A stretch of DNA of 64,000 bases from Acidobacteriaceae bacterium (GCA_025352065.1 JANXUC010000092.1:1-64000), one strand, 5' to 3'; counted from the first letter of the stretch, positions 47,550 to 60,097 are shown. Notes: generated by a model not told the origin, from the letters alone. Numbers and translations: made by a program.

Positions 47550-48767
47550 CTACTGCAATTCCGGCAGTCCCATCAGCTCGCGATCCGCCGAGTCATTATT
47601 TAACATTCCACTCGACATCTGTTGCTCACGCTGAGAGCGCTGCTTTTCCAACAAGTCGCGATATCGCTTGAACGCCGCCTCGGACGCCGCATGCCGCCCG
47701 AGCTTTGCAAGAATTTGGCCCTTGAGAGACTGCGTCTGACTATTCTCCGGCGCCAGTTTTTCCGCGTTTTCTGTGGCCACGAGCGCGTCTGCATACTTGC
47801 CTTGCCTCTGCTGCACTCGCGCTAGTCCGGTCAGCGCGCTCAGGAAATTCGGATCGCGACGCAGCGCCTCCTGGTAGTAGCGCTCTGCATCCGCATCGCT
47901 ACCAGCTTGAAAAAACAATTGCCCTAACTGTTCATAGCTGTAAGGAAGGTCGGACTCCAGCGCGATGTCTTGCAGAAATTCCTCCTTGGCGCGTTCGTAA
48001 TCCTGCTGTTTGAGATACGCAACGCCAAGATTGAAATGCACAAACGCGAGCTTGGGGTCGATCTCCGCAGCATGAGACAGCTCGCGCACCGCCTCCATAT
48101 TTTCATCCCGATTCAAATGTGCCTTGCCCATAAAGAGGTGAAACTGCGCCGAATCTTTGCCAATCGTAAGGAGCTGATTCAACGCCCGCTTTTCCAACTC
48201 CGAAAGCCTGGCATGTTGCGCCGCCACTCCCAGGACGTACAGATATGCGAGGTTGTTCGATTGCTCCGGCCACAAAAACTCCAGTGCATGCGCGGAGTCG
48301 GCGTAGCGTCCTGTGAAGAAGTAGCAGAGGCCCACCAAATACCGGGCCTGCCCCGACGAAGGCTGATCGCGCAGCACCGACTCAAACGGAGCGATGGCCT
48401 CGTCGTAGCGATTCTGCCGGTAATACGCCAACCCGATATTGAGGCGAATGCCATAGAGTTTCGGGGCCAGTTTTTCCGCGTGTGAAAGTTGCTTGAGCGC
48501 TTCATCCCAATTGCGCCGCCGCATCGCGACCACGCCAAGATTCGCGAAAGCTCCCGCCGACTTTGGATCGGCTGCCGCGACACGGCGAAAGTCCTTCTCT
48601 GCCACGTCCAGATTTCCAGCGCGCAAAGCTTCCTCGCCCTCGCGGAAAATAGCGGCGAGATTTGCGGGTGACGCTGCAGCCGCAGGTTTCTTATGTGCTT
48701 GTGAAACAGCGATTTCGCTTCCCAGAACAATCACCATCGCGGCCAAAATAAGGATTCGCACCTGCAT
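47550..48767 (-). CDS. Exported tetratricopeptide repeat protein
   Basis: A 405-residue protein with a signal peptide (RILILAAMVIVLGSEIAVSQA) and about nine TPR units from ~35 to ~375 (for example AGAFANLGVVAMRRRNWDEALKQL and YEQLGQLFFQAGSDADAERYYQEAL), ending in a Gln/Arg-rich tail. TPR arrays bind other proteins; the partner is unknown. The ATG at 48767 places the signal peptide at the start. The FAD oxidoreductase gene follows 20 bases later. Confidence 0.85.
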   Translation of the reverse strand: MQVRILILAAMVIVLGSEIAVSQAHKKPAAAASPANLAAIFREGEEALRAGNLDVAEKDFRRVAAADPKSAGAFANLGVVAMRRRNWDEALKQLSHAEKLAPKLYGIRLNIGLAYYRQNRYDEAIAPFESVLRDQPSSGQARYLVGLCYFFTGRYADSAHALEFLWPEQSNNLAYLYVLGVAAQHARLSELEKRALNQLLTIGKDSAQFHLFMGKAHLNRDENMEAVRELSHAAEIDPKLAFVHFNLGVAYLKQQDYERAKEEFLQDIALESDLPYSYEQLGQLFFQAGSDADAERYYQEALRRDPNFLSALTGLARVQQRQGKYADALVATENAEKLAPENSQTQSLKGQILAKLGRHAASEAAFKRYRDLLEKQRSQREQQMSSGMLNNDSADRELMGLPELQ

Positions 48768-48889
48768 AGGAGTTTGCAAAATCAGCCCTAAGTCTGAGGG
48801 AGACCAGCCACCCAGCGCAAGGGCGCATTTCAACAAATTACTGGAAATCGCGTTATGATCGGGTGCATTGCTATTGGGGCAGTATTTTC

Positions 48890-49936
48890 ATGGTTACAAT
48901 TCGAGACGTTGCCAAGGCCAGCGGATTTTCCTCCAGCACAGTTTCCATAGTGCTCAACGATGCGCCACTCGCTCGCTATATTCCGCCTTCCACGAAGACG
49001 CGCATCCAACAGGCGGCGAAAAAACTTGGCTACCGGCCCAATCTTTTTGCGCGCTCGCTGCGCGGCAAGAGCAATCGCGAAGTCGGCGTCATGGTGTTTG
49101 ATATCGCCGATCCATTCTGTACGCCGATCCTGCGCGGCATCCAGAATTCTCTCTTTGAAACTTCGTATCTGCCTATCCTGACCGACGCGCACAACGAGCG
49201 CAGTCGCTTCTTGCGCTATCTGGAAATGTTGCTGGACCGTCGTGTTGAAGGCTTAATCATTCTTGCGAATTGGCTCTTTGTCGATATCGATCTTCTCGCC
49301 GACCTCGAACGCAACGGCGTGCCGACAGCCATGATCGGTCGCGAGCTTGAGACCGACAAAATTAGTTCCGTCCTCGTCGACAACGAAGCTGGCGGCCGCT
49401 TTGCCATGGAGCATGTGATCTCGCTCGGACATAAGAAAATAGCGGTGATTCGAGGCCCGAAGACGTTGGGAGACAGCTCGCCGCGCTGGCGCGGCATGCA
49501 GCAGGCGGCAAAGTCCGCAGGCGTTACGCTCGACCCAAAGCTCACCTTGGATGTACCTGAATCGCGCAACCCTCTGTCCGGCTTCGACGCGGGTGTTGTT
49601 TTGACGGAAGAGCTATTGCGCCGCCGCCGCGCGTTTACCGCACTTGTCGCGTTTGACGATCTAACTGCCTTCGGCGCAATCCGCGCGCTGGAAAAGAACG
49701 GTGTGCATGTGCCCACGGATTGTTCCGTAATTGGATTTGACGATATTGCGCAGTCTGCGCTGTGCACTCCGGCACTCACCACCATTCGCCAGCCGATGCA
49801 GGGGATGGGAGCCGCCGCGGTCAGCATCTTGCTGGAAGCCATCAATCTGGCGCAAGACAACCGCCGCAGCGCCGCCGTCCACCAGAAAATGATGCCGGAG
49901 TTGATTGTGCGAGACTCAACAAAATCGTTACGGTGA
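48890..49936 (+). CDS. LacI-family transcriptional regulator
   Basis: A 348-residue regulator: N-terminal HTH VTIRDVAKASGFSSSTVSIVLN (~2-23) with hinge LGYRPNLFARSLR, and a periplasmic-binding-protein-like sugar domain (VGVMVFDIADPFCTPILRGI to LTTIRQPMQGMGAAAVSILLEAI). The ATG at 48890 starts at the canonical LacI N-terminus. It stands directly upstream of a TonB-dependent receptor gene, so it probably controls uptake of a carbohydrate. Confidence 0.93.
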   Translation: MVTIRDVAKASGFSSSTVSIVLNDAPLARYIPPSTKTRIQQAAKKLGYRPNLFARSLRGKSNREVGVMVFDIADPFCTPILRGIQNSLFETSYLPILTDAHNERSRFLRYLEMLLDRRVEGLIILANWLFVDIDLLADLERNGVPTAMIGRELETDKISSVLVDNEAGGRFAMEHVISLGHKKIAVIRGPKTLGDSSPRWRGMQQAAKSAGVTLDPKLTLDVPESRNPLSGFDAGVVLTEELLRRRRAFTALVAFDDLTAFGAIRALEKNGVHVPTDCSVIGFDDIAQSALCTPALTTIRQPMQGMGAAAVSILLEAINLAQDNRRSAAVHQKMMPELIVRDSTKSLR

Positions 49937-50124
49937 CGAACGCTTGGATGCACGGGCGAGGCGCGGCGAAGCTTCCGCCGAGCAGCTACAGAAATCGGTA
50001 TTCCTTGAGTACAAGAACTTCCATATTGTGAAGAAGTGGACTGCCGCGCAGCGCTAACCTGTTGAGGAAACAGCCTTCGGCAAATTCCATCCAGGCTATC
50101 GAAGATATTTGTCACCCCCCCCTT

Positions 50125-50140
50125 ATTAAAAGCTTTCAAT
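50125..50140. promoter_or_regulatory. Candidate operator before the TonB-dependent receptor
   Basis: ATTAAAAGCTTTCAAT is a 16-bp palindrome with one mismatched pair, with an AAAG/CTTT core of the kind LacI-family proteins bind. It lies between the LacI-type gene and the receptor gene. Confidence 0.35.
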
Positions 50141-50219
50141 AAACCCAATGTTACGGTATTATGAAAAAGTTTTGTGGTCCCTGTCCGCGCGCGTTGGCCA
50201 CGGAAATCCCGACGAGGTG

Positions 50220-53200
50220 ATGTTGATGCAATCGCTCTCCAGACTTTCCTGTGTTGCGTTGTTGCTGTTGTGTCTGCCCGTTGCCGTTTTGGCGCAGACG
50301 TCCGGTTCCATTACCGGTACAGTCCGCGATTCCTCCGGGGCAGTTCTCCCCAAGGCACAAGTGACGGTGAGCGATACATCCAGGGGTCTGAGCCGAACGA
50401 TTCCTACCAACTCAGATGGTGAATACCTCGTGGCCGGGTTGGGGGCGGGAAAGTATGACGTCACCGTCACGGCTGGTGGCTTCAAGAAATACGAAGCCAA
50501 GGGCGTGATTCTCGATGTCGCGCAGAAGGCCCGCGTCGACGTTACACTCGAAATCGGCGAAACCTCGATCGCTGTCACGGTGGAAGGCAGTTCCGTCGCG
50601 CAGGTGGAAACCCAGTCGTCCGAATTAGCCGGAACGGTTTCCGGCAAAGAGATCAGCCAGTTGCAACTCAACGGCCGCAATTTCACCCAACTAGTAACCC
50701 TCGTCCCCGGCGTTAGCAACCAAACCGGACAGGATGAAGGCCAGGTCGGCATCGACGCCAACGTCAGTTACAGCATCAACGGCGGCCGCGTCGAGTACAA
50801 CAACTGGGAATTGGACGGTGGCGACAACATGGATAACGGCAGCAACTCCACGCTGAATGTTTATCCCAGCCTGGATGCCATCGCCGAATTTAAGGTGCTC
50901 ACATCCAACTACGGTGCGCAGTACGGCCGCAGCGGGTCGGGGACCGTCGAAGTCGAAACGAAGTCGGGAACCAATGCCTTCCACGGCACGGCCTATGAAT
51001 TTGTTCGCAATGACAAATTCAACGCCTTTAACTATTTTGACGATCCTGCCGCTTCCAAGCCGGGCTACAAAAAGAACGATTTCGGCTACACCCTCGGCGG
51101 CCCGGTGTTTATCCCCGGCCACTACAACACGAACAAGCAGAAAACATTCTTCTTCTGGTCGCAGGAATGGCGCCGCGACCGCGTGGCTGCTCTCTTCAAC
51201 CCGAACGTGCCTTTCAGCGCGGAACGGACGGGGCATTTCGATGATGTGTGCCCAGCCACAAACACTCCGTTTGAACGCTCCGACCCGAATCCCGCAGTGA
51301 CGGTCTATCCGGACTGCCCTGGCACGTCTGCTGGTGGGGGCTTTTTTAACCCGTATGTAACCAACGGTACTCTGAACCTGGTACCGTTCGATCCCGCGGA
51401 TCCCAACGTGCAGGCGCTGCTGACCCTGATTCCGTCGGCGTCGACCGGCCAGGATACGCCGGGCAATGCCCACTTTAACGGTACTATTGGCACACCCGTG
51501 GACTGGCGCGAAGAGCTTATTCGCGTGGACCACAACATCACCAATAACAACCGCGCGACCTTCCGCTACATCCATGATTCGTGGCAGAAGACCACAGCCA
51601 CTCCGCTTTGGACCAACGGCGGCAGCTTCCCCACCAGCCGCACCGATTTCAAGGGACCCGGCCTCTCCTTATTGGCTCGTCTCAGCTCCACGCTGTCTCC
51701 CACGCTGCTCAATGAATTTGTGTTCAGCTATACTACCGATCACATTGTGCTGAACAATGTCGGCACCTGGAAGCGCCCGTCCAATACGACGTTCGGCGAT
51801 CTGTTCGGAGGCAACGGCGGCGGCATTCTGCCGGGAATTAATATCACCGGAGGGAATGCCTATGGCGGCGGTTTTGCGCAAGATGTGGGCTACATTCCAA
51901 ACGGGCCCTACAACTCCAATCCGACCTACACCTATCGCGACAACGTCAGCAAGATCGTGGGCAAGCACAACCTTGCCTTCGGTGCGTATTTCGTAGCCGC
52001 CCAAAAGAACGAATTCGGTGGCGAGCTCGGTGCCGGATCAATTCCAGGTTTCCTGACCTTCGATCCCACCAACTCCCAGTTCACCGGAAATGGATTTGCC
52101 GATTTGCTTCTCGGCAATATCACTAGTTTTGGACAGCAGGATAAGCACGTTAAGTATTACAACCGCTACAAAATTCTCGAACCATTCGTACAGGACGACT
52201 GGCACGTGAGCAACCACTTAACGTTGAATCTGGGGTTGCGCATCAGCCTGTTTGGAACTTACCGCGACCGCTTGCGCCAAGCGTTTAACTTTGATCCCAG
52301 CAAGTACGACTTTACTCGAGGAACGACAGTCGATGCGAGTGGTATCGTTCACTTCCTGACGGCCGACGATAAAACTCCCTCTGTGACTGATCTGCCCAAC
52401 GGCATAGTCCAGTGCGGCGTCACTGCTGGCGTACCCGTGGGCTGCATGCAGGGGCATCTCTTTAATCCTGCTCCACGCATCGGTTTTGCCTATGATCCCT
52501 TTGGAAACGGTAAGTGGGCCATTCGAGGTGGCTACGGTATCTTCTACGAACACACGAATGGCAATGAAGCGAATACGGAATCGCTCGAGAATTCACCGCC
52601 ACTCGCCACCACCGTCCAGCAAAACAACATCGTGGGATACACAAATATCGGAGGTAGTGGTGGCACGACTTCACCGCAGTTTCCTCTGAACGTGACGCAG
52701 GTCCCCACCAAAGCCATCTGGCCTTACATGCAGCAGTGGCACTTGGACGTGCAGCATGAGATCGTCCGTAACACGGTCGCCACTGTCTCCTACGTCGGCA
52801 GCAAGGGAACGCATCTGACCCGGCAGGGAAATGCAAATCAGCTGCACCCAGTGCTCAACCCGAACCAGTACTACACACCCGCAGGATCCGGAGCAGCCGG
52901 GGAGCCCATCAACACGGCGTTGGAGTGTGCGGCGAACCCGGATGCTTTTGGGATACCGACAACTGCGGTTACTCCAATCTCCGGCCATTCCATTCCTTAC
53001 GCTGTCGATCCCAGTACCGGCAAGGCTACCGGCCCCGCCGTAAACCTGGGCATTGCCTGCCTCGCGAACGCGGATCCTTTCCGTCCCTACCAAGGATATG
53101 GCAACATCAATCACCTGGAAGACAAAGCTTCTTCCAGCTACAACGCTTTGCAAATGGCAGTCCGCCGCAGTGTTGGTACGTTGGATCTTAACTTTGCCTA

Positions 53201-53846
53201 TACCTACAGCCACTCTATCGATGATTCGTCGGACCGCGGCGACGGTACCTTCGTGGATGTTTACAATCCACGTTCCAACCGCGCCAGTTCCAATTTTGAT
53301 CAGCGCCACATCCTGAATTTTGGCTATGTTTGGGATCTGCCCTTCTTCAAGGGCAAGGACTTGAAAGACAAGCTGTTGGGCGGATGGCAGTATTCCGGGA
53401 CTATGGGTATCAACACAGGAACCCCGTTCGGCGTAATCTTCGACACCGACAACGCTGGCGTCTCCAATGGTGTCGGTTCCAAATCCCGCGCCGATCGCAC
53501 CGGCGACCCGCGCAAGGGCATTGTGCAGCCACCCGCCGATCCCAGTTATGGTCCGACGTTCTACAACGCAGGCGCGTTTACGGCACCGCAGGGCCTAACC
53601 TTCGGCAACTCTGGCCGCAACTCGCTGCGGAATCCACGCCAGACGAATTTTGACATGGCGTTATTCAAGCATTTTGCCTTTGGAGAAGCCAGAGCGTTCG
53701 AATTCCGGGCGGAGGCTTTCAACGTCTTCAACCACACGGAATGGAACGGAATTGCTTCCAACACCCTCAAGAGCGCGGGCTTCCTCGCTACCAATGGGAC
53801 GCACCTGCCCCGCATCCTGCAACTTGGAGCCAAGTTCATCTTCTAG
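50220..53846 (+). CDS. TonB-dependent receptor, Oar-like, full length
   Basis: A 1208-residue outer-membrane protein. A signal peptide (~7-25) is followed by a carboxypeptidase-regulatory domain (~28-112, SGSITGTVRDSSGAVLPKAQVTVSD), a plug (~115-240, with LNGRNFTQLVTLVPGVSNQ) and a large beta-barrel ending in LGAKFIF. The family imports substrates with TonB energy. The ATG at 50220 follows GAGGTG; an ATG at 50148 is in frame but precedes the signal peptide by 24 residues. The LacI-type regulator upstream suggests a carbohydrate substrate. Confidence 0.93.
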   Translation: MLMQSLSRLSCVALLLLCLPVAVLAQTSGSITGTVRDSSGAVLPKAQVTVSDTSRGLSRTIPTNSDGEYLVAGLGAGKYDVTVTAGGFKKYEAKGVILDVAQKARVDVTLEIGETSIAVTVEGSSVAQVETQSSELAGTVSGKEISQLQLNGRNFTQLVTLVPGVSNQTGQDEGQVGIDANVSYSINGGRVEYNNWELDGGDNMDNGSNSTLNVYPSLDAIAEFKVLTSNYGAQYGRSGSGTVEVETKSGTNAFHGTAYEFVRNDKFNAFNYFDDPAASKPGYKKNDFGYTLGGPVFIPGHYNTNKQKTFFFWSQEWRRDRVAALFNPNVPFSAERTGHFDDVCPATNTPFERSDPNPAVTVYPDCPGTSAGGGFFNPYVTNGTLNLVPFDPADPNVQALLTLIPSASTGQDTPGNAHFNGTIGTPVDWREELIRVDHNITNNNRATFRYIHDSWQKTTATPLWTNGGSFPTSRTDFKGPGLSLLARLSSTLSPTLLNEFVFSYTTDHIVLNNVGTWKRPSNTTFGDLFGGNGGGILPGINITGGNAYGGGFAQDVGYIPNGPYNSNPTYTYRDNVSKIVGKHNLAFGAYFVAAQKNEFGGELGAGSIPGFLTFDPTNSQFTGNGFADLLLGNITSFGQQDKHVKYYNRYKILEPFVQDDWHVSNHLTLNLGLRISLFGTYRDRLRQAFNFDPSKYDFTRGTTVDASGIVHFLTADDKTPSVTDLPNGIVQCGVTAGVPVGCMQGHLFNPAPRIGFAYDPFGNGKWAIRGGYGIFYEHTNGNEANTESLENSPPLATTVQQNNIVGYTNIGGSGGTTSPQFPLNVTQVPTKAIWPYMQQWHLDVQHEIVRNTVATVSYVGSKGTHLTRQGNANQLHPVLNPNQYYTPAGSGAAGEPINTALECAANPDAFGIPTTAVTPISGHSIPYAVDPSTGKATGPAVNLGIACLANADPFRPYQGYGNINHLEDKASSSYNALQMAVRRSVGTLDLNFAYTYSHSIDDSSDRGDGTFVDVYNPRSNRASSNFDQRHILNFGYVWDLPFFKGKDLKDKLLGGWQYSGTMGINTGTPFGVIFDTDNAGVSNGVGSKSRADRTGDPRKGIVQPPADPSYGPTFYNAGAFTAPQGLTFGNSGRNSLRNPRQTNFDMALFKHFAFGEARAFEFRAEAFNVFNHTEWNGIASNTLKSAGFLATNGTHLPRILQLGAKFIF

Positions 53847-53865
53847 ACAACCCGCCCTTACATGA

Positions 53866-53906
53866 GGTGCCCCGTCCTTGTCGCGCACTTTGCGACAGGG
53901 CGGGGC
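53866..53906. repeat. Palindromic repeat (GTGCCCCGTCCTT family), single unit
   Basis: GGTGCCCCGTCCTTGTCGCG pairs with CGACAGGGCGGGGC around a short loop, 20 bases after the receptor stop. It may have taken on a terminator role there. Confidence 0.6.
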
Positions 53907-54112
53907 TTCTCTTTTCTGCCCAATAGTTGGTACTTTGCCCGCCGCATCAACATCATGCCTGTTTCCGGCCTATTCTTTGCCAATCCACTGCAAGAGTCTG
54001 CCCATGCGCCGTTCTTCCTAATGGGCGTCCCCTTGCAAGTTGTTCACAACAAAGGTGGGGTCTTGTGGAAACTGACGTGCCACGAGACAATGTCCACGAC
54101 AGGAGTTCCCTT

Positions 54113-54688
54113 ATGGCTACAACCGATACCGAACTGAGCATTACGCCTACTCAACCCGTAAGAAGCACAAAACAGAGGGGCTTCTCCCTCATCGAACTGC
54201 TGATCGTAGTGGCGATTATCGTGATCATCATCACCATGGCTCTGCCGGGGCTGAAGAACTACAAGATGAACGCCAACGAGGTTTCGGCGGTTGCTTCTCT
54301 GCGAGCCATTGGTCAGGCGGAGGCGCAATATCAGAGCATGTATCCGACGAAGGGTTTCGCGGATAACTTGGGTGCCTTGGGTACCGGCGCTCTGGCCAAT
54401 GGCACGAATTGTGCGCCTTCGCCCGAACATGCCTGCATTCTTGATTCAACTTTGACAACCGGGGTGAAACAGGGATACCGATTCGTTGTGCAGGGCACAA
54501 ACCCTGTGAACGGCATCAATCAGAGCTATGCTGTCGGCGCCGCACCGCTGGTCTACAACAGCTCGGGGGCACGCTTGTTCTGTATTACGTCCGACGATTC
54601 GCAGATTCGTGCCGACGCGAACTTGGGAGCCAGCACGGCGCCTCCCAACGGGACGGTCTGCTCGAGCGGGCAGTTCAATCCTATGTAG
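54113..54688 (+). CDS. Type IV pilin-like protein
   Basis: A 191-residue type IV pilin or pseudopilin. The prepilin site is Gly23 | Phe24 with FSLIELLIVVAIIVIIITMALP, and Glu at position 5 of the mature chain (Glu28) is present. The leader is 23 residues. The C-terminal half is Gly/Ser/Asn-rich with four Cys that may pair. AGGAG stands seven bases before the ATG at 54113. No other pilus gene is adjacent. A strong terminator follows. Confidence 0.88.
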   Translation: MATTDTELSITPTQPVRSTKQRGFSLIELLIVVAIIVIIITMALPGLKNYKMNANEVSAVASLRAIGQAEAQYQSMYPTKGFADNLGALGTGALANGTNCAPSPEHACILDSTLTTGVKQGYRFVVQGTNPVNGINQSYAVGAAPLVYNSSGARLFCITSDDSQIRADANLGASTAPPNGTVCSSGQFNPM

Positions 54689-54714
54689 TTGGGGATTTTG
54701 CAGGAACTTGAACT

Positions 54715-54746
54715 GGGCGGACATTTTTGTCCGCCCATGCTTTTTT
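54715..54746 (+). terminator. Terminator of the pilin gene
   Basis: GGGCGGACA (54715-54723) pairs with TGTCCGCCC (54728-54736) around TTTT, followed by ATGC and six T. A second hairpin with the same GGCGGACA core (54756-54779) follows and may serve the convergent tatA transcript. Confidence 0.75.
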
Positions 54747-54823
54747 GCAGGAGAAAAGGCGGACACGAGTGTCCGCCTTAAAAAACTATATTTGCTTCGA
54801 GGCCTGGACGAAGTTCGAACGAA

Positions 54824-55012
54824 CTAAGCGTCCGGGGTCTTCTTTTCGGTCGGAGTGGAGGCAACAGGGGGCGGCGTATCTTTCAGCCCGTCCTTGAAGC
54901 CCTTAATACCTTCCGCCAAGCCTTTGCCCAACTCGGGCAATTTCTTCGGACCGAACAACAAAAGCGCAAGACCTGCAACCACTACCCAATGCCAAAGCGA
55001 GAACTCACCCAC
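54824..55012 (-). CDS. tatA: Twin-arginine translocase subunit TatA
   Basis: A 62-residue TatA/E protein: short N-terminal membrane helix (LWHWVVVAGLALLLFG), FGPKKLPELGKGLAEGIKGFK amphipathic helix, and a short charged tail. TatA multimers form the path for folded proteins across the inner membrane. The start is GTG at 55012 with AGGAGG five bases upstream. tatB and tatC are not adjacent. Confidence 0.93.
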   Translation of the reverse strand: MGEFSLWHWVVVAGLALLLFGPKKLPELGKGLAEGIKGFKDGLKDTPPPVASTPTEKKTPDA

Positions 55013-55269
55013 GAGAAACCTCCTGCGAAAGAGACTGCGTTTCTAGTTTAGCGCGTTTCCGGGGAAACGGGGCCCTTTTTCCGAAGGGCGGGACGAAGCC
55101 TATAAGGTTTGGCGGATCAGCCCTTAAACCTAATTTTGACCAACTTCGCCGCTGGTGCGGGGTTTGGGCGTCTCAGGTACATGCACTCCAGTGTGAACCT
55201 GAAAATGGCTCCGTGCGGCTAGAATGACCTCAGCAGGCGCTCCCAGACGCCGCTGGAGACATTCCGCTC

Positions 55270-55971
55270 ATGCAGACACATACGCCGCAACCGGGTCCCG
55301 CCGCCGCGCCAGCCGTCCTCGGCAAGGTGAACGGATTGGGTTTACAGAGCCTTCCTGAAGTGAAAGCGGGAAATTCCGCGCCCGCGCCGCGTCGCAGCGC
55401 TTACGGCTTGCCCTGCGCCAAGTGCAATATGTATTACGAAGCCGATCTTCCGGCTTGCCCGATTTGCAAATCTCCACAACGAGTTTCAGCGACATCCGCT
55501 GCGGTTACGGTTGCGCCCGAGCTGCCGTCGAGCGCGATTTCGAAGGCCATGCCGAATGTCTTGCCGGGTCTTGATGAAGCCGCTCCCGCACAGGAAGTTC
55601 TGGAAGAAGAACGCGAGCGATTTTTGAAAGAACTCAAGAATCAGATTTACCAGGCCCATACCCAGATTAATCCCGGTCCGGCGGGAGCGCTCACGGGACG
55701 TTGCATTCGCGAAGCTGGCCATCCGGAAACGCAAGGCCCCGCGGAAGTGTGCCGCGCTTGTTTTGATCAGGCGCAGGAATCCGCCGACCGCTTGGAAGCC
55801 GCGCTGCACATGGATTTGAAAGAAGCCACCAAGATCATCTACGAAGCGGTATGGGCTGATACCTCAGACCCGCAAAAGACATACATCAATGCCGCGCAAG
55901 CGATTATGACTGAGCTGCGGAATCGGGCGGGGATTTCCGCACTGCCGGGTGGGCAGAAGTACAGCCACTAG
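55270..55971 (+). CDS. Zinc-ribbon-like protein of unknown function
   Basis: A 233-residue soluble protein. A CxxC pair set LPCAKCNMYYEADLPACPICKS (~48-69) should form a zinc ribbon; a helical segment with EERERFLKELKNQIYQAH follows, then CIREAGHPETQGPAEVCRACFDQAQE with more Cys/His. No catalytic motif recognised. It has its own upstream region of 257 bases in which no other feature was seen. Confidence 0.65.
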   Translation: MQTHTPQPGPAAAPAVLGKVNGLGLQSLPEVKAGNSAPAPRRSAYGLPCAKCNMYYEADLPACPICKSPQRVSATSAAVTVAPELPSSAISKAMPNVLPGLDEAAPAQEVLEEERERFLKELKNQIYQAHTQINPGPAGALTGRCIREAGHPETQGPAEVCRACFDQAQESADRLEAALHMDLKEATKIIYEAVWADTSDPQKTYINAAQAIMTELRNRAGISALPGGQKYSH

Positions 55972-55988
55972 CTCCATCTCCAAAAGAA

Positions 55989-56077
55989 TTTGTCATTCCG
56001 AGCCCAGCGAAGAATCCCTGTCTTCGCAAGATACTTGTGTTTGAAAGGGATTCCTCGCTGCGTTCGGAATGACAAAC
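55989..56077. repeat. Palindromic interspersed repeat (TTTGTCATTCCGA family)
   Basis: TTTGTCATTCCGAGCC at the left end and TCGGAATGACAAA at the right end form inverted ends, with AGAATCCC / GGGATTCC inside. It follows the zinc-ribbon gene and is of the same family as 12505 and 59465. Confidence 0.75.
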
Positions 56078-56176
56078 TTCGATGGTACTCGGACTTCCTG
56101 AGCAGAAAGTCTTAAGAAAAGGCAAAACCCGCTGAACTGGAATGTTCGTCCTAGGCGAGAGCCGATTGTATGAAGC

Positions 56177-56341
56177 TCAGTCGCCAGCGGCGTGGGCGCG
56201 GGACATCATTACGGGAGCGGGTTGCAAGGCGCGGCGACCGAAGGTGTACAGAACTGCTCTTAGTGCCAGATAACTCGCCAGCACACCCAGCGAAAGGGAT
56301 ACGGCTACGGTCAGAAGAATCAGCGTTGAAGCGATCAGCAT
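56177..56341 (-). CDS. Possible small membrane protein (54 aa)
   Basis: A short frame from ATG 56341 reads LIASTLILLTVAVSLSLGVL and ASYLALRAVLYTFGRRALQP, then ends RAHAAGD. It has one strong membrane helix followed by a basic juxtamembrane segment, the positive-inside pattern of a real small membrane protein. No good SD sequence (TTTTGAAC upstream). The alternative plus-strand frame over the same DNA has an Arg-rich, non-protein-like composition. Tentative. Confidence 0.4.
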   Translation of the reverse strand: MLIASTLILLTVAVSLSLGVLASYLALRAVLYTFGRRALQPAPVMMSRAHAAGD

Positions 56342-56648
56342 GTTCAAAAGAATATCCGTCCTAAAATAACGTCCTAAAACAGTTTGGACCCTGATCCGTA
56401 GCTGCCCAATCCAGTATTCACCTTAGTTAACCCCGGTTCCGCCCATTAGCTCTATCCAGTAAGGACGAACTGTGGTTCCGGACAGTCAAATTTGCTGTTC
56501 AAAATCGACTTCGGCGAAAGCTTACTCTACCCGTCGTTGACGCTGTTTGCCGTTAGCAAATAAGATACAGGGATAGAGTTATCTCCTTACACTCTCCGCC
56601 CCTTCTGGGGCATCCGTCCAGATTACGGAAGGACACTGCGTTCACTCG
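56342..56648. other. Intergenic region before uvrA
   Basis: A 307-base gap with no gene. It holds one sigma-70-like promoter (56537-56566, listed separately). No LexA-type palindrome and no repeat of the families above were seen. Confidence 0.5.
56537..56566 (+). promoter_or_regulatory. Candidate uvrA promoter
   Basis: TTGACG at 56537-56542 and TAAGAT at 56561-56566 are 18 bases apart, about 80 bases before the uvrA start. Confidence 0.4.
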
Positions 56649-59464
<2,816 letters not shown>

Positions 59465-59465
<1 letters not shown>

Positions 59466-59554
59466 ATTTGTCATTCTGAGCGAAGCGAAGAATCCCTTTA
59501 CCGTGAGTAGTCTTGCCACGAAAGGGATGCTTCGCTGCGCTCAGCATGACAATT
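59465..59554. repeat. Palindromic interspersed repeat (TTTGTCATTCTGAGCG family)
   Basis: AATTTGTCATTCTGAGCG at the left and CGCTCAGCATGACAATT at the right are inverted ends; AAGAATCCCTTT and AAAGGGATGCTT lie inside. It fills the space between uvrA and the VOC gene. Confidence 0.78.
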
Positions 59555-59586
59555 ATTTTCATAAGATAAGCTCTAGGGGCAAGACT

Positions 59587-60030
59587 ATGAAACCCACACC
59601 AAAAGGCTGGCCGCGCATCTCCGCCAGCATCTACTATCGCGAAGCATCGAAGATGATCGACTGGTTGTGCGCGGCATTTGGATTTGAAGTCCTGATCAAG
59701 GTCGAAGGCGAAGGTGGGCGCATCGAGCATAGCGAACTCACATTCGGCGAAAGCCTGATCATGGTTTCAAGCGAGAAGACCGGTGAGCGATTCGGAGTGG
59801 AACAGCGCAGTCCATTATCTCTAAATGGAACAACGCAGGGTCTGCTGGTTTTCGTCGATGACGTGGATGCTCACTGCGCCCATGCCCGCGCCGCTGGGGC
59901 TAAGATTACTGACGAACCGAAGGTCAACGATTACGGCGAAGAGTATTGGGCGGATCGCAGCTACGCTGCGGTCGATCCCGAAGGGCATCTGTGGTGGTTC
60001 ACGATGCGCGTGCGGGATCAAAAAAGTTAG
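59587..60030 (+). CDS. VOC-family (glyoxalase/bleomycin-resistance-like) protein
   Basis: A 147-residue cytoplasmic VOC protein related to the PhnB/YP-like group: RISASIYYREASKMIDWLCAAFGFEVL at the start and YAAVDPEGHLWWFTMRV at the end. The ATG at 59587 is chosen because the upstream in-frame extension translates the palindromic repeat. Substrate unknown. It is convergent with the permease gene. Confidence 0.8.
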   Translation: MKPTPKGWPRISASIYYREASKMIDWLCAAFGFEVLIKVEGEGGRIEHSELTFGESLIMVSSEKTGERFGVEQRSPLSLNGTTQGLLVFVDDVDAHCAHARAAGAKITDEPKVNDYGEEYWADRSYAAVDPEGHLWWFTMRVRDQKS

Positions 60031-60097
60031 CGAAGAATTGCAGTAGCAAAAAGCGGCACACTGGCGTGCGCCGCTCAGAATAGCAGCCGACACCAAG

